From positions 1 through 55,581 of the forward strand of contig NZ_JABSOE010000029.1 in the NCBI RefSeq assembly GCF_013618865.1: a stretch of DNA of 55,581 nucleotides, in the 5' to 3' direction. The notes under the pieces are model-generated. The model was given only the letters and a program-made list of their open reading frames with translations. It did not search any database and had not been told where the DNA came from. Source of the stretch: Phocaeicola faecicola. GTDB lineage: Bacteria > Bacteroidota > Bacteroidia > Bacteroidales > Bacteroidaceae. Shown here one piece after another: positions 45,250 to 54,513 of this stretch (its first letter is position 1; each line of letters opens with the position of its first letter). The position numbers were made by a program, and so were the translations under genes.

Positions 45250-46137
45250 ATGAAAAGAGTTATCCGTGTAGGTATTGTACAGCAATCATGTACAAACGAC
45301 CTGAAACTTAACCTGGAGAAAATTCACCGCAACATTGCTTCAGTCGTACAGGCCGGAGCCAATCTGGTGGTGTTACAGGAATTGCATAATACGCCTTATT
45401 TCTGCCAGACAGAGGATACATCGCTGTTTGATCTGGCCGAACCGATTCCGGGCCCGTCAACCGGTTTCTTCAGTGAAATCGCTGCGGCTTACCACATCGT
45501 ACTGGTGACTTCTCTGTTCGAACGGCGTGCTCCCGGATTGTATCATAACACGGCTGTAGTATTTGACAGCGACGGAAGCATCGCCGGCAAATACCGTAAG
45601 ATGCATATTCCGGATGATCCGGCTTATTATGAGAAGTTCTATTTCACACCGGGAGACCTCGGATTCGAACCTATCCAGACTTCAATCGGTAAGCTGGGAG
45701 TGCAGGTATGCTGGGACCAGTGGTATCCGGAAGGAGCGCGACTGATGGCGCTCAAGGGGGCAGAACTCCTTATCTACCCTACTGCCATCGGATGGGAAAG
45801 TACGGATACACAGGATGAGAAAATGCGCCAGCTTGGAGCGTGGGTGACTGTACAGCGCGGACATGCCGTTGCCAACGGATTGCCTGTCATTGCCGTAAAC
45901 CGTGTAGGTCACGAGCCCGATCCGTCCAGACAGACAAACGGTATCCAGTTCTGGGGCAACAGTTTTGTAGCAGGACCGCAAGGAGAAATCATCGCACAGG
46001 CCAGCAACATGAAAGAAGAAAATCTGGTAGTGGAAATCGATATGAACCGCAGCGAGAACGTCCGCAGATGGTGGCCCTTCCTGCGCGACCGCCGCATTGA
46101 TGAGTTTGGCAACCTGACCAAAAGATTTATTGATTAA
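45250..46137 (+). CDS. aguB: N-carbamoylputrescine amidase
   Basis: A 295-aa nitrilase-superfamily enzyme that hydrolyses N-carbamoylputrescine to putrescine, CO2 and ammonia. I start it at ATG 45250 (MKRVIRVGIVQQ); the frame is open further upstream inside aguA but without family-like sequence. Catalytic triad: Glu in LVVLQELHNTPYF, Lys in GKYRKMHIPDDPAYYEK and Cys in GVQVCWDQWYPEGARL. A C-terminal WGNSFVAGPQGEIIAQAS segment is typical of the family. Operon with aguA. Confidence 0.93.
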   Translation: MKRVIRVGIVQQSCTNDLKLNLEKIHRNIASVVQAGANLVVLQELHNTPYFCQTEDTSLFDLAEPIPGPSTGFFSEIAAAYHIVLVTSLFERRAPGLYHNTAVVFDSDGSIAGKYRKMHIPDDPAYYEKFYFTPGDLGFEPIQTSIGKLGVQVCWDQWYPEGARLMALKGAELLIYPTAIGWESTDTQDEKMRQLGAWVTVQRGHAVANGLPVIAVNRVGHEPDPSRQTNGIQFWGNSFVAGPQGEIIAQASNMKEENLVVEIDMNRSENVRRWWPFLRDRRIDEFGNLTKRFID

Positions 46138-46161
46138 AAGATAGAATTCCGATTGGAAAGA

Positions 46162-46288
46162 CAGTTCAGAATGCCTTTCCCGGAAAAAGTATCCCCGCTG
46201 CAACCCTCTCCTGCCGTCACTCCCTGAACTGGGTATCGGAAACGGCACATCATCCGGAGACAGAGTCAATACTCTTTGCAGCGGGGAT
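46162..46288. ncRNA. Structured intergenic element, possible small RNA or leader
   Basis: ATCCCCGCTGCAA (46191-46203) and TTGCAGCGGGGAT (46276-46288) are perfect 13-bp inverted repeats enclosing 72 bases. That interior contains a further stem (GCCGT...ACGGC, helped by CTCTCC...GGAG). CAGTTCAG (46162-46169), outside the main stem, is complementary to CTGAACTG (46224-46231) inside it, so a pseudoknot or a switch between two folds is possible. It lies between aguB (plus) and guaA (minus). The strand is unclear. No known RNA family recognised. Confidence 0.45.
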
Positions 46289-46339
46289 TACCATATCCCG
46301 ACTCCGGCTATTCATTCACATCTTTTTTCCTGCAGAGAC

Positions 46340-46373
46340 AAAAAAAGAGGCCATGTCCACAGACACAGCCTCT
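46340..46373 (-). terminator. Terminator of guaA
   Basis: Read on the minus strand, AGAGGC (46373-46368) pairs with GCCTCT (46351-46346) and is followed by a T tract (opposite 46340-46346). It ends guaA 29 bases after its stop codon. Confidence 0.75.
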
Positions 46374-46401
46374 CCTAAAATATACTTAAACAAGGAATTC
46401 T

Positions 46402-47925
46402 TTATTCCCACTCGATTGTGGCAGGTGGTTTTGAAGAGATGTCATAGCATACTCGGTTAACCCCCTTCACCTTGTTGATGATGTCGTTGGAAACCTTCGC
46501 CATAAAGTCATAAGGCAAGTGAGCCCAGTCGGCAGTCATCGCATCGGTACTTGTTACGGCACGCAGTGCAACTGCACGTTCATAAGTACGTTCGTCACCC
46601 ATTACACCTACGCTCTGTACCGGCAGCAGAATCACACCTGCCTGCCATACCTGGTCATACAATCCCCAGTCGCGCAGACCCTGGATGAAGATATCGTCGG
46701 CATCCTGAAGGATACGTACCTTTTCACGTGTGATATCACCCAAAATACGAACAGCCAAGCCCGGACCCGGGAACGGATGACGGGTAATCAGATGTTCCGG
46801 CATACCCAGCGCACGTCCTACGTTACGGACTTCATCCTTGAAAAGGAGACGCAAAGGTTCGCACAGTTTCAGGTTCATCTTTTCCGGCAAACCACCCACA
46901 TTGTGGTGACTCTTGATTACCGTACCTGTGATAGAAAGTGATTCGATGCAGTCAGGATAGATTGTTCCCTGAGCCAGCCATTTCACATCCTGTATCTTGT
47001 GAGCTTCTGCATCAAATACATCGATGAAGCCCTTACCGATAATCTTACGCTTGCGTTCCGGTTCTGTAACGCCTTCCAGTTCCTTGAAGAACTTTTCACT
47101 GGCATCCACGCCGATTACGTTCAGGCCCAGGCATTCATAGTCATGCAGCACGTTCTTGAACTCATTCTTACGCAGCATACCATGATCTACGAAGATACAA
47201 GTCAGATTCTTGCCGATAGCCTTGTTCAGCAGTACAGCCGCAACCGATGAGTCTACACCACCGCTCAATCCGAGTACCACCTTGTCATTGCCCAGCTGTG
47301 CTTTCAGTTCGGCAACCGTTGATTCGATAAAACTGTCGGCACTCCAGTCCTGCTTTCCGCCACAGATATCCACTACGAAGTTTTTCAGCAGCAAGGCTCC
47401 GTCTTCACTGTGGAACACTTCCGGATGGAACTGCACACCCCACAGCTTTTCATTCTTTGCCTGATAAGCCGCAATACTTACCTTGTCGGTAGAAGCGATG
47501 ATCTCGAAGTTTTCCGGAATCGCAGTAATGGTATCACCGTGACTCATCCATACCTGAGAGTTTTCACGCACACCCTTCAAGAGAGGATTCTGATGATCAA
47601 ATTTGGTCAGATGCGCACGGCCATACTCACGTGTATTTGCCGGTTCTACCTTACCTCCATTGATATACGACATGAACTGGGCACCATAACAGATACCTAA
47701 AATCGGATATTTACCCCGGATATCAGTCAAGTCTACCTTGAAAGCCTTCTCGTCATACACTGAGAAAGGACTTCCCGATAGGATGACACCAATCACAGAA
47801 GGATCATTGTGTGGAAACTTGTTGTAGGGTACAATCTCGCAATACATATTCAATTCACGTACACGGCGACCAATCAGCTGCGTGGTCTGTGAACCGAAGT
47901 CGAGAATAATAATTTTTTCCTGCAT
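46402..47925 (-). CDS. guaA: GMP synthase (glutamine-hydrolysing)
   Basis: A 507-aa enzyme that aminates XMP to GMP with glutamine and ATP. The N-terminal class I glutamine amidotransferase has LGICYGAQF with the catalytic Cys, and [13 protein letters not shown] with the His/Glu pair. The ATP-pyrophosphatase domain has the PP-loop [19 protein letters not shown] (about residues 214-232). The C-terminal dimerisation domain ends in PPATIEWE, the canonical GuaA end. Length standard. It is a single-gene unit with promoter 47964-47994 and its own terminator. A palindrome in the promoter suggests repression by a purine-responsive factor (inferred). Confidence 0.97.
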   Translation of the reverse strand: MQEKIIILDFGSQTTQLIGRRVRELNMYCEIVPYNKFPHNDPSVIGVILSGSPFSVYDEKAFKVDLTDIRGKYPILGICYGAQFMSYINGGKVEPANTREYGRAHLTKFDHQNPLLKGVRENSQVWMSHGDTITAIPENFEIIASTDKVSIAAYQAKNEKLWGVQFHPEVFHSEDGALLLKNFVVDICGGKQDWSADSFIESTVAELKAQLGNDKVVLGLSGGVDSSVAAVLLNKAIGKNLTCIFVDHGMLRKNEFKNVLHDYECLGLNVIGVDASEKFFKELEGVTEPERKRKIIGKGFIDVFDAEAHKIQDVKWLAQGTIYPDCIESLSITGTVIKSHHNVGGLPEKMNLKLCEPLRLLFKDEVRNVGRALGMPEHLITRHPFPGPGLAVRILGDITREKVRILQDADDIFIQGLRDWGLYDQVWQAGVILLPVQSVGVMGDERTYERAVALRAVTSTDAMTADWAHLPYDFMAKVSNDIINKVKGVNRVCYDISSKPPATIEWE

Positions 47926-47963
47926 ATTATGTATTCTGTAAAAATATAGATTCTATACTGGTG

Positions 47964-47994
47964 CAAATATACTGATAATTTTTCAGTATACAAA
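47964..47994 (-). promoter_or_regulatory. guaA promoter with palindrome in the spacer
   Basis: On the minus strand: TTTG (47994-47991), 19 bases, then TATATTTG (47971-47964). TATACTGA (47968-47975) and TCAGTATA (47983-47990) form an 8-bp inverted repeat with a 7-base centre that fills the spacer and reaches into the -7 box. A dimeric repressor bound there would block RNA polymerase. Confidence 0.65.
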
Positions 47995-48062
47995 GAGCGG
48001 ACCCACGAATACGGCAATATGAAGCACAGATAAAGCCTCCTCCCGGAAAATGTTTCATATAA

Positions 48063-48092
48063 GTAACACTTTGTTCACTACATTGTAACACT
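48063..48092. repeat. Direct repeat GTAACACT, 22 bp apart
   Basis: GTAACACT at 48063-48070 and 48085-48092 lie two helical turns apart, just before a likely -7 box (TACTTTG, 48101-48107) of the phosphatase gene. The spacing fits a dimer or tandem activator site; inference only. Confidence 0.35.
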
Positions 48093-48133
48093 CATTCTCT
48101 TACTTTGTGGTGCGATTAAAGAAAGGATTTTAT

Positions 48134-48934
48134 ATGGAACTAAGACCACATTACCGGACAATTGTATTGTCAGACATTCATCTGGGTACCACACACTCAA
48201 AAGTAGATGAAGTAAGTGATTTTCTCAGTACAGTCAACTGCGACCGTCTGATTCTGAATGGAGACATCATCGACGGATGGCACCTGCGGAAATCCGGTAT
48301 CAAGAAATGGAAGCCTCAGCATACCCGTTTTTTCAAGATCATCATGAAGATGATGGAAAACTGCGGAACTGAAATCATCTATGTCCGGGGGAACCACGAC
48401 GACTTTCTCGACAGCCTCGTGTCGCTTCAGTTTGCCAACATACGCATCGTCAAGGATTATGTACTGGAAAGCAACGGAAAGCATTATTTCGTCACTCACG
48501 GTGACGTATTCGACAAAGTGACTACCGAGATGAAGTGGCTGGCCCAGCTAGGCGATGTGGGATATACGCTGCTGCTGTGGCTGAACGGCATGTACAACCG
48601 GTATTGTGCGAAGCGCGGCAAGCCCTACTACTCATTGTCACAGGCCATCAAGCAGAAAGTAAAGTCTGCCGTATCCTATATCTCCGACTTTGAGAATGTG
48701 CTGGTCGATTTTGCCCGCAAGCACGAATGCGACGGAGTCATCTGCGGCCACATCCACCATCCGGAAGACAAGATGATCAACGGCATTCATTACCTCAACT
48801 CAGGCGACTGGGTAGAAACCCTTTCGGCCCTGACCGAAGACGAGAACGGCACATGGAAAGTAATGAACTACACCGACATCAGTGAAGTAATCACCTACAA
48901 TCAAAAAATGACCCTCATATCTGCAGCATCATGA
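48134..48934 (+). CDS. LpxH-like metallophosphatase (UDP-2,3-diacylglucosamine diphosphatase family)
   Basis: A 266-aa calcineurin-type phosphoesterase. Metal ligands are visible in order: D-x-H in VLSDIHLGTTHS, D in LNGDIIDGWHLR, GNHD in YVRGNHDDFLDS, H in FVTHGDVFD and the GHIH pair in ICGHIHHPE. The start is ATG 48134 because the GTG at 48107 lies inside the -7 region. Some relatives cleave UDP-2,3-diacylglucosamine in lipid A synthesis; others act on different lipids. The glycosyltransferase gene that follows overlaps by four bases, so this enzyme more likely works with it on a lipid or glycolipid than as the sole lipid A hydrolase. Confidence 0.85.
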   Translation: MELRPHYRTIVLSDIHLGTTHSKVDEVSDFLSTVNCDRLILNGDIIDGWHLRKSGIKKWKPQHTRFFKIIMKMMENCGTEIIYVRGNHDDFLDSLVSLQFANIRIVKDYVLESNGKHYFVTHGDVFDKVTTEMKWLAQLGDVGYTLLLWLNGMYNRYCAKRGKPYYSLSQAIKQKVKSAVSYISDFENVLVDFARKHECDGVICGHIHHPEDKMINGIHYLNSGDWVETLSALTEDENGTWKVMNYTDISEVITYNQKMTLISAAS

Positions 48935-50049
48935 AATTTTTATTTATCGTACAAGGAGAAGGAAGAGGACATCTGACACAGGCCATCACCCTGGAAAAGG
49001 CATTGATCCGAAGCGGACACGAAGTAGTAGAGGTGCTCGTCGGAAAGAGTGAGTCACGGCGCCTGCCCGGCTTTTTCATCCGCTGTATCCATGCCCCCAT
49101 CAAAGAATTCATAAGTCCCAACTTCCTGCCCTCTCCCAGTACCAAACGGGTGAATATTCCAGGAAGTGTCCTTTACAACCTGCACCGGGTTCCGGAATAC
49201 ATGCGCAGCATCAAATACATCAACGAACGCATCCGAAAGACGCAGGCCGACATCGTGGTCAACTTTTACGAACTGCTGACCGGGCTGACCTACTTTTTCT
49301 ATGCGCCTCCTGTGCCGCAGGCATGCATCGGACACCAGTACCTTTTCTTGCACAAAGACTTCAAACTGCCTCATAAAAAGCAGGCAGACCTCTTCCTGCT
49401 CAACCTGTTTACCCGCCTCACCGCCATCGGTGCCTGCAGACACCTGGCCCTCTCCTTCCGCAGCATGAAAGACGACAAGCGGCAGAAGATACGGGTTGTC
49501 CCTCCCCTGCTGCGGAGAAGTATTTTCCAGCAGGAACCCAAGGAAGGAGACTACATCCACGGATACATGGTCAACTCCGGATTCTCGGAATATGTACTCA
49601 AATGGCACAAAGCCAATCCCGCCACTCCTCTTCGTTTCTTCTGGGACAGATGGGACGAACCGGAAGTAAAGAAAATAGACGAAACCCTGTCGTTCTACCA
49701 GCTGGACGACACCGAATTTCTGAAACAGATGGCCGGATGCAAGGCCTATGCCAGTACCGCAGGATTTGAGTCAGTCTGCGAAGCCATGTACCTGGGCAAA
49801 CCCCTCATGATGGTCCCGGCACACATCGAACAGGAATGCAATGCCTACGATGCCATGCAGAGCGGAGCCGGTATCAGCGACGACAGTTTCAACCTGGACA
49901 GACTGCTGCAGTTTGCCGAGACCTACCGTCCGGACCCCGACTTCAGGAACTGGGCCGAATCTGCCGAGAGCATCATCGTAAACGAACTGGAAAGTCTGGT
50001 TCCCGATCATTATGTTTCGAACATGTACCTGGTAGAAGAATTTGTGTGA
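48931..50049 (+). CDS. Glycosyltransferase of the GT28/MurG-like fold
   Basis: A 372-aa protein with a GT-B fold. The N-terminus FLFIVQGEGRGHLTQAITLE has the Gly/His-rich loop of UDP-sugar transferases that start with GxGxxGHxxxA. The C-terminal donor-site helix is seen in YASTAGFESVCEAMYLGKPL and MVPAHIEQECNAYDAMQSG, the counterpart of the nucleotide-sugar site (Glu and Gln after HIEQ). No membrane segment. It starts within the stop of the LpxH-like phosphatase gene, indicating coupled synthesis and a shared pathway, perhaps a glycolipid. The sugar and acceptor cannot be read from sequence. Confidence 0.8.
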   Translation: MKFLFIVQGEGRGHLTQAITLEKALIRSGHEVVEVLVGKSESRRLPGFFIRCIHAPIKEFISPNFLPSPSTKRVNIPGSVLYNLHRVPEYMRSIKYINERIRKTQADIVVNFYELLTGLTYFFYAPPVPQACIGHQYLFLHKDFKLPHKKQADLFLLNLFTRLTAIGACRHLALSFRSMKDDKRQKIRVVPPLLRRSIFQQEPKEGDYIHGYMVNSGFSEYVLKWHKANPATPLRFFWDRWDEPEVKKIDETLSFYQLDDTEFLKQMAGCKAYASTAGFESVCEAMYLGKPLMMVPAHIEQECNAYDAMQSGAGISDDSFNLDRLLQFAETYRPDPDFRNWAESAESIIVNELESLVPDHYVSNMYLVEEFV

Positions 50050-50079
50050 GTCTTTTTTTCTATTATCCAACATTTTGCT

Positions 50080-50087
50080 TATTTTTG
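50080..50087 (+). promoter_or_regulatory. Possible ppk1 -7 box
   Basis: TATTTTTG matches the -7 consensus 67 bases before ATG 50154; the -33 region is T-rich but lacks TTTG. Confidence 0.4.
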
Positions 50088-50153
50088 TATATACAATATA
50101 AATCATTACTATTCAACTAACATTATCAATTCTTTATATATATAAAGACTATT

Positions 50154-52214
50154 ATGGCTCAGAAGAAAAACGATTACCCTTATCTGGAAAGAGATATCAG
50201 CTGGATGTATTTCAACAGACGCATACTGCAGGAGGCAACGCGTCCGCACGTCCCTTTGCTGGAACGTCTTACTTTTTTAGGTATTTATTCGAACAACCTG
50301 GATGAGTTTTTCCGTGTCCGCGTAGCCACCCAGAACCGCATCGCAGAATGCATCGACAAGTCGGCAGCCCGCGACAAGGAGAAAGCCCAGAAAATGATCA
50401 AAAAAATCGGCCGTCTGAACTCCAAGTACGCACAGGAGTATGAGCAGACTGTCAACAACGTCATTGCGGAACTTGAAAAGGAAAATATCTTCATCGTCAA
50501 TGACCAGAACGTGACACCTGAGCAACTGGCATTTATCCAGTCGTACTATCGCAAGAAACTGAACGGGTTCATTGTTCCCATCTGGTTTTCGGCCGTAAAG
50601 ACACTCGATTCTGAGACAGATGAAAACATTTACCTGGCAGTCAAATTGCAGCGTACGGCTCCCCGTGCGGCAACCGACTATGCTTTTCTGGAACTTCCGG
50701 TAAGCATCTGCGGCCGTTTCATACAATTGCCCGACAATGACGGAAAGAGCTACCTGATGTACCTCGACGATGTGGTACGATGCTGTCTTCCGCTGGTATT
50801 TGAAGGACTCGAATTCACTACATTCGAAGCCTACGCCTTCAAGTTTACCCGCGATGCGGAAATGGAAATCGACAATGACCTCCGGGCAGGTACCCTTCAG
50901 AAAATTGCCAAGGGAGTCAAGAGCCGTAAACGGGGAGAGCCTCTCCGCGTCATTTACGACAGTGCCATGCCTAAAGACCTCATGAAAAAAGTGCTGAAAA
51001 AGCTGGACCTCGATACCCTCGACACCATATTGGGCGGTGGCCGCTACCAGAACCACAAGGACTTCATGACCTTCCCCGATTGTGGAAGAAAAGACTTGAA
51101 ATATCCGGAGTGGACTCCGATTCTGAAAAAAGAGCTGGACGGCCCCAAGAGCCTGCTGGGTAAAATCCAGGACAAAGACCGCTTCATCCACGTTCCCTAC
51201 CATCACTTCGATTCGCTCATCCGCGTCCTGCAGGAGGCTGCCGTAAGCAAGCAGGTAGAAAGCATCAAGATCACGCTTTACCGCCTGGCCAAGGAATCCA
51301 AGGTTGTCAAAGCCCTTATCGGAGCAGCCCGCAACGGCAAGAAAGTGACCGTAGTCATCGAACTGCTGGCCCGTTTCGACGAGGCATCCAATATCAACTG
51401 GTCAAAGAAGATGCAGGATGCAGGCATCAAGGTGATTTTCGGAGTAGAAGGCCTGAAAGTACATTCCAAGATCATCCACATCGGAATGAAAAACAGTCCG
51501 GACATTGCCTGTATCAGTACCGGTAATTTCCACGAAGGAAACGCCCGGATGTATACCGACTGTGTCATGATGACGGCGGCCAAACGCATTGTCAACGATG
51601 TGAATGCCGTATTCAGTTTCATTGAACGTCCATACATGCCTGTCCGGTTCAAGGAGCTCCTGGTTTCTCCGAACGAGATGAAAAACAAGTTCGTCTCATT
51701 GATCAATACGGAAATCAAGAACCGGAAAGCCGGAAAGCCCGCCTACATCAAGATCAAGATCAATCACATCACCGACCCTGTCATGGTAGAGAAATTGTAC
51801 GAAGCCTCACAGGCCGGAGTTGAAATCGACCTCCTTGTAAGAGGCAACTGCTCGCTGGTAACCGGCATCCCCGGCGTAAGCATCAACATCCGCATCACCG
51901 GAATCATCGACCGCTACCTGGAGCACGCACGCATATTCATATTTGCGGCCGGAGGAGAAGAAAAGATATTCATGGGGTCGGCCGACTGGATGCCGCGTAA
52001 CCTGGACAACCGCGTAGAGGTAGTCACTCCGGTCTACGACCCGGCCCTCAAGGGTGAGCTGAAAAGGATTGTCGATTTCGGCCTCAAGGATACCTTGCAG
52101 GGACGCATCGTAGACGGCTTCGGCGAAAACGGATTTACCGAACTGGGCCCCGAAGAACGTCCTTTCCGTTCTCAGGAAGAATTATACCACAGCTATCTGG
52201 CTGAAAACAAATAA
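50154..52214 (+). CDS. ppk1: Polyphosphate kinase
   Basis: The 686-aa PPK1 builds polyphosphate from the gamma phosphate of ATP, reversibly. The N-terminal domain opens with YLERDISWMYFNRRILQEA and FLGIYSNNLDEFFRVRVATQ. The catalytic core has the phospho-His in LKVHSKIIHIGMK (about residue 437) followed by ISTGNFHEGNARMYTD. The second phospholipase-D-like half has VRGNCSLVTGIPGVS and FMGSADWMPRNLDNRVEV. Length fits the family. Followed by a terminator and ppx, whose product degrades polyphosphate or pppGpp. Confidence 0.96.
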   Translation: MAQKKNDYPYLERDISWMYFNRRILQEATRPHVPLLERLTFLGIYSNNLDEFFRVRVATQNRIAECIDKSAARDKEKAQKMIKKIGRLNSKYAQEYEQTVNNVIAELEKENIFIVNDQNVTPEQLAFIQSYYRKKLNGFIVPIWFSAVKTLDSETDENIYLAVKLQRTAPRAATDYAFLELPVSICGRFIQLPDNDGKSYLMYLDDVVRCCLPLVFEGLEFTTFEAYAFKFTRDAEMEIDNDLRAGTLQKIAKGVKSRKRGEPLRVIYDSAMPKDLMKKVLKKLDLDTLDTILGGGRYQNHKDFMTFPDCGRKDLKYPEWTPILKKELDGPKSLLGKIQDKDRFIHVPYHHFDSLIRVLQEAAVSKQVESIKITLYRLAKESKVVKALIGAARNGKKVTVVIELLARFDEASNINWSKKMQDAGIKVIFGVEGLKVHSKIIHIGMKNSPDIACISTGNFHEGNARMYTDCVMMTAAKRIVNDVNAVFSFIERPYMPVRFKELLVSPNEMKNKFVSLINTEIKNRKAGKPAYIKIKINHITDPVMVEKLYEASQAGVEIDLLVRGNCSLVTGIPGVSINIRITGIIDRYLEHARIFIFAAGGEEKIFMGSADWMPRNLDNRVEVVTPVYDPALKGELKRIVDFGLKDTLQGRIVDGFGENGFTELGPEERPFRSQEELYHSYLAENK

Positions 52215-52241
52215 CATTTAACTTGAGTTTTTTTCAATCTT

Positions 52242-52283
52242 GCTTGCCGTATTTCCGTGAGGATTTGTACGGCAAGCTTTATT
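52242..52283 (+). terminator. Hairpin after ppk1
   Basis: GCTTGCCGTA (52242-52251) pairs with TACGGCAAGC (52268-52277), 10 bp, with a 16-base loop; the T tract is short (tttatt). It may attenuate rather than fully stop transcription into ppx. Confidence 0.55.
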
Positions 52284-52336
52284 GCATTTATACCGCCAAC
52301 AGAAAAACACATAAATAACAATTAATTGATCACGCC

Positions 52337-53278
52337 ATGGACAAAGAAATGGAATTCAAGACAAAAGGAGTGAACTATGCCGCCATAGACATCGGTTCCA
52401 ATGCTGTCCGCCTGCTCATCAAGCACTTGGAAGAGAATCAGAAAGGAGAAGTCAAATTCTCCAAGGTACTGTTACTGCGTGTTCCCCTGCGGCTGGGCTT
52501 CGATGTTTTCTCAAAGAACAAGATTTCCAGCAAACGGGCGAAGAACATGCTCCGGCTGATGAAATCCTACAGCTACCTGATGAAAATCTACGATGTAAAG
52601 GATTATCGTGCGTGTGCGACTTCCGCCATGCGGGATTCTAAGAACGGACCGGAAATCATCAAGCGCATAGCCAAGGAAACTGGCATCCTGATCGAGATTA
52701 TCGACGGTCAGGAAGAAGCAAAGATTGTGTACAACAACCACGTAGAGTCGATGGAAGACCGTAAGGGCAATTACATGTATGTCGACGTAGGAGGAGGCAG
52801 TACGGAAATCAACCTGCTTTCCAACGGACAGCTCGTCTGCAGCCGCTCGTACAACATCGGAACCGTACGTATCCTGAACAATGCGGTCAAACCCGAGGAA
52901 TGGGAAAGACTGAAGGGAGATATGAACGAACTGGCACAGTCGTACCCCAACACGAACATCATCGGTTCGGGTGGAAACATCAACAAACTGTACCGGATGT
53001 CGGAAAAGAAAGACAAAAAGAACCAACGCTTTACCGTTGCTTCCCTGCAACAGCTCCACAATGACCTGAAACAGTATTCGGTAGCAGAGCGTATGGAAAA
53101 ATTCAACCTCAAGCCCGACCGTGCCGACGTCATCGTTCCGGCAGGTGACATTTTCCTTACCATTGCAGAAATCATTCATGCCACGTATATCTACGTTCCG
53201 GTTATCGGACTTGCCGACGGTGTGATTGACGGAATTTACCTGCGCAACAAATGGAAGGCACTTGCCAACGAAGACTGA
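52337..53278 (+). CDS. ppx: Exopolyphosphatase / pppGpp phosphatase (Ppx/GppA family)
   Basis: A 313-aa protein of the ASKHA fold. Phosphate-binding loops: AAIDIGSNAVRLLIK (about residues 15-29), RACATSAMRDSKNG, IDGQEEAKIVYN with the catalytic Glu and YVDVGGGSTEINLL (about 148-161). IGSGGNINKLYRM and IGLADGVIDGIYL near the end complete the family pattern. At about 310 residues it is the short form without the C-terminal HD-like domain of the enterobacterial enzyme. Placed after ppk1, so polyphosphate hydrolysis is the likelier role. Confidence 0.92.
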   Translation: MDKEMEFKTKGVNYAAIDIGSNAVRLLIKHLEENQKGEVKFSKVLLLRVPLRLGFDVFSKNKISSKRAKNMLRLMKSYSYLMKIYDVKDYRACATSAMRDSKNGPEIIKRIAKETGILIEIIDGQEEAKIVYNNHVESMEDRKGNYMYVDVGGGSTEINLLSNGQLVCSRSYNIGTVRILNNAVKPEEWERLKGDMNELAQSYPNTNIIGSGGNINKLYRMSEKKDKKNQRFTVASLQQLHNDLKQYSVAERMEKFNLKPDRADVIVPAGDIFLTIAEIIHATYIYVPVIGLADGVIDGIYLRNKWKALANED

Positions 53279-53327
53279 TACTCGGTGAAAAAATCAGCTG
53301 TCGACAGCACAGCACGAGGAAACAATA

Positions 53328-53364
53328 TAGCGGATGAGAGCAGCATTTCAGCCCTCATCCGCTA
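53328..53364. terminator. Hairpin between convergent ppx and pyrD
   Basis: TAGCGGATGAG (53328-53338) pairs with CTCATCCGCTA (53354-53364), an 11-bp perfect stem with a 15-base loop. There is no T tract on either side, so this may be a weak bidirectional terminator or a 3'-end stabilising stem. Confidence 0.5.
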
Positions 53365-53489
53365 CATATTCTCAGTAACCGGAAGCATGAATCTTCTTTA
53401 TCAAAAGTAATCCAAGTGTCACATCACCTTCCAGCAACCGGAGGTATCTGACTACCCCCGTTTTTTAGCCCATTGCCGGCTCTGGAGAA

Positions 53490-54488
53490 TCAGACCTCAC
53501 TGCAGGCCTTGGCCATCTGCTTCACGATGTAAGGACCTTCATAAATGAATGCAGAGTAAATCTGTACCAGATGTGCTCCCGCTTTCAGCATCGCTTGTGC
53601 ATCCGAAGAAGTGATAACACCACCGGCACCGATTATCAGCATGTCTTCAGGAGCATGCTCAGACAGGTGTTTTACCATTCGCATGGATTTCTGCAGCACC
53701 GGTAATCCGCTGATGCCTCCTGCACCAATGGCCGTTATCTCGGCTTGGGCAGAACGGGTAAGCAAGGAACGGTCCTGAGTAGGGCCACATGCAATAAATC
53801 CGTCGATATGGTGTTCACCGGCAAAACGGATCACATCGTCTACTTTCTCAAGAGGAAGGTCTGCCGGCAGTTTCAGGAAGACCGGCTTATTGTTTTCCTG
53901 CCTATATGCCCACAAAGCCGCAAGTGCCGGTCCCAATATCTCCGGAGCAATGCTTCCCCAGTTAATCGTATAATAATCCGCATAAGCCCCAAACGTACGA
54001 TACAAATCCAGCAAGTCTGTCATTGCCTGCTCTGCATCATCCGGACGATTGGTATTGATATTGATACCCAGAATATATTTCCCGGACTGTTTTCTTTTCA
54101 GGTTGTGCAAGAATACGGCTTTCCCCGGATTATTAAATCCGGTCCTTGAAACAAGAGCCTGATCCTTGGGCAAACGGAAGATGCGCGGGCCCGGATTTCC
54201 CTTTACCTCCTTGGGCGTTACGGTACCCACCTCGATAAAGCCAAAACCCAGATCACTGAGTTCATCCAAACAGTTGGCAGCTTTATCAAAACCGGCCGAC
54301 AGTCCGACACGATTCTTAAAAGTGAGATTTCGCCATTTCCATCCGGCAGTTCCGGCATGACATGACGATCTGACAATCTTTCTTACAGGAGTGAGATGAC
54401 GATAGCACTGAAGTGACTGAACGATTTTGTTGTGAATGTCCTCCGCATCAATATGGAAGAGTAAAGGACGAAAGATTGATTTATACAT
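53490..54488 (-). CDS. pyrD: Class 2 dihydroorotate dehydrogenase-like protein, divergent active site
   Basis: A 332-aa flavoprotein fold with the N-terminal membrane-associating helices of the quinone-linked class (RPLLFHIDAEDIHNKIVQSL). Class 2 features: NRVGLSAGFDKAANCLDEL, FIEVGTVTPKEVKGNPGPRI, SRTGFNNPG, GLPVLQKSMRMVKHL and GAHLVQIYSAFIYEGPYIV. The reaction would be dihydroorotate to orotate in pyrimidine synthesis. The catalytic loop is odd: the usual N-x-S-S-P-N-T reads YYTINWGSIAPEI here. The Ser is in place, but Pro and the second Asn are gone. A later Asn-Thr-Thr region reads IACGPTQ. It may have altered activity, or pyrimidine synthesis may depend on another enzyme. Confidence 0.85.
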   Translation of the reverse strand: MYKSIFRPLLFHIDAEDIHNKIVQSLQCYRHLTPVRKIVRSSCHAGTAGWKWRNLTFKNRVGLSAGFDKAANCLDELSDLGFGFIEVGTVTPKEVKGNPGPRIFRLPKDQALVSRTGFNNPGKAVFLHNLKRKQSGKYILGININTNRPDDAEQAMTDLLDLYRTFGAYADYYTINWGSIAPEILGPALAALWAYRQENNKPVFLKLPADLPLEKVDDVIRFAGEHHIDGFIACGPTQDRSLLTRSAQAEITAIGAGGISGLPVLQKSMRMVKHLSEHAPEDMLIIGAGGVITSSDAQAMLKAGAHLVQIYSAFIYEGPYIVKQMAKACSEV

Positions 54489-54513
54489 AAGCTGTTCAAT
54501 TGATTTCCGTATG

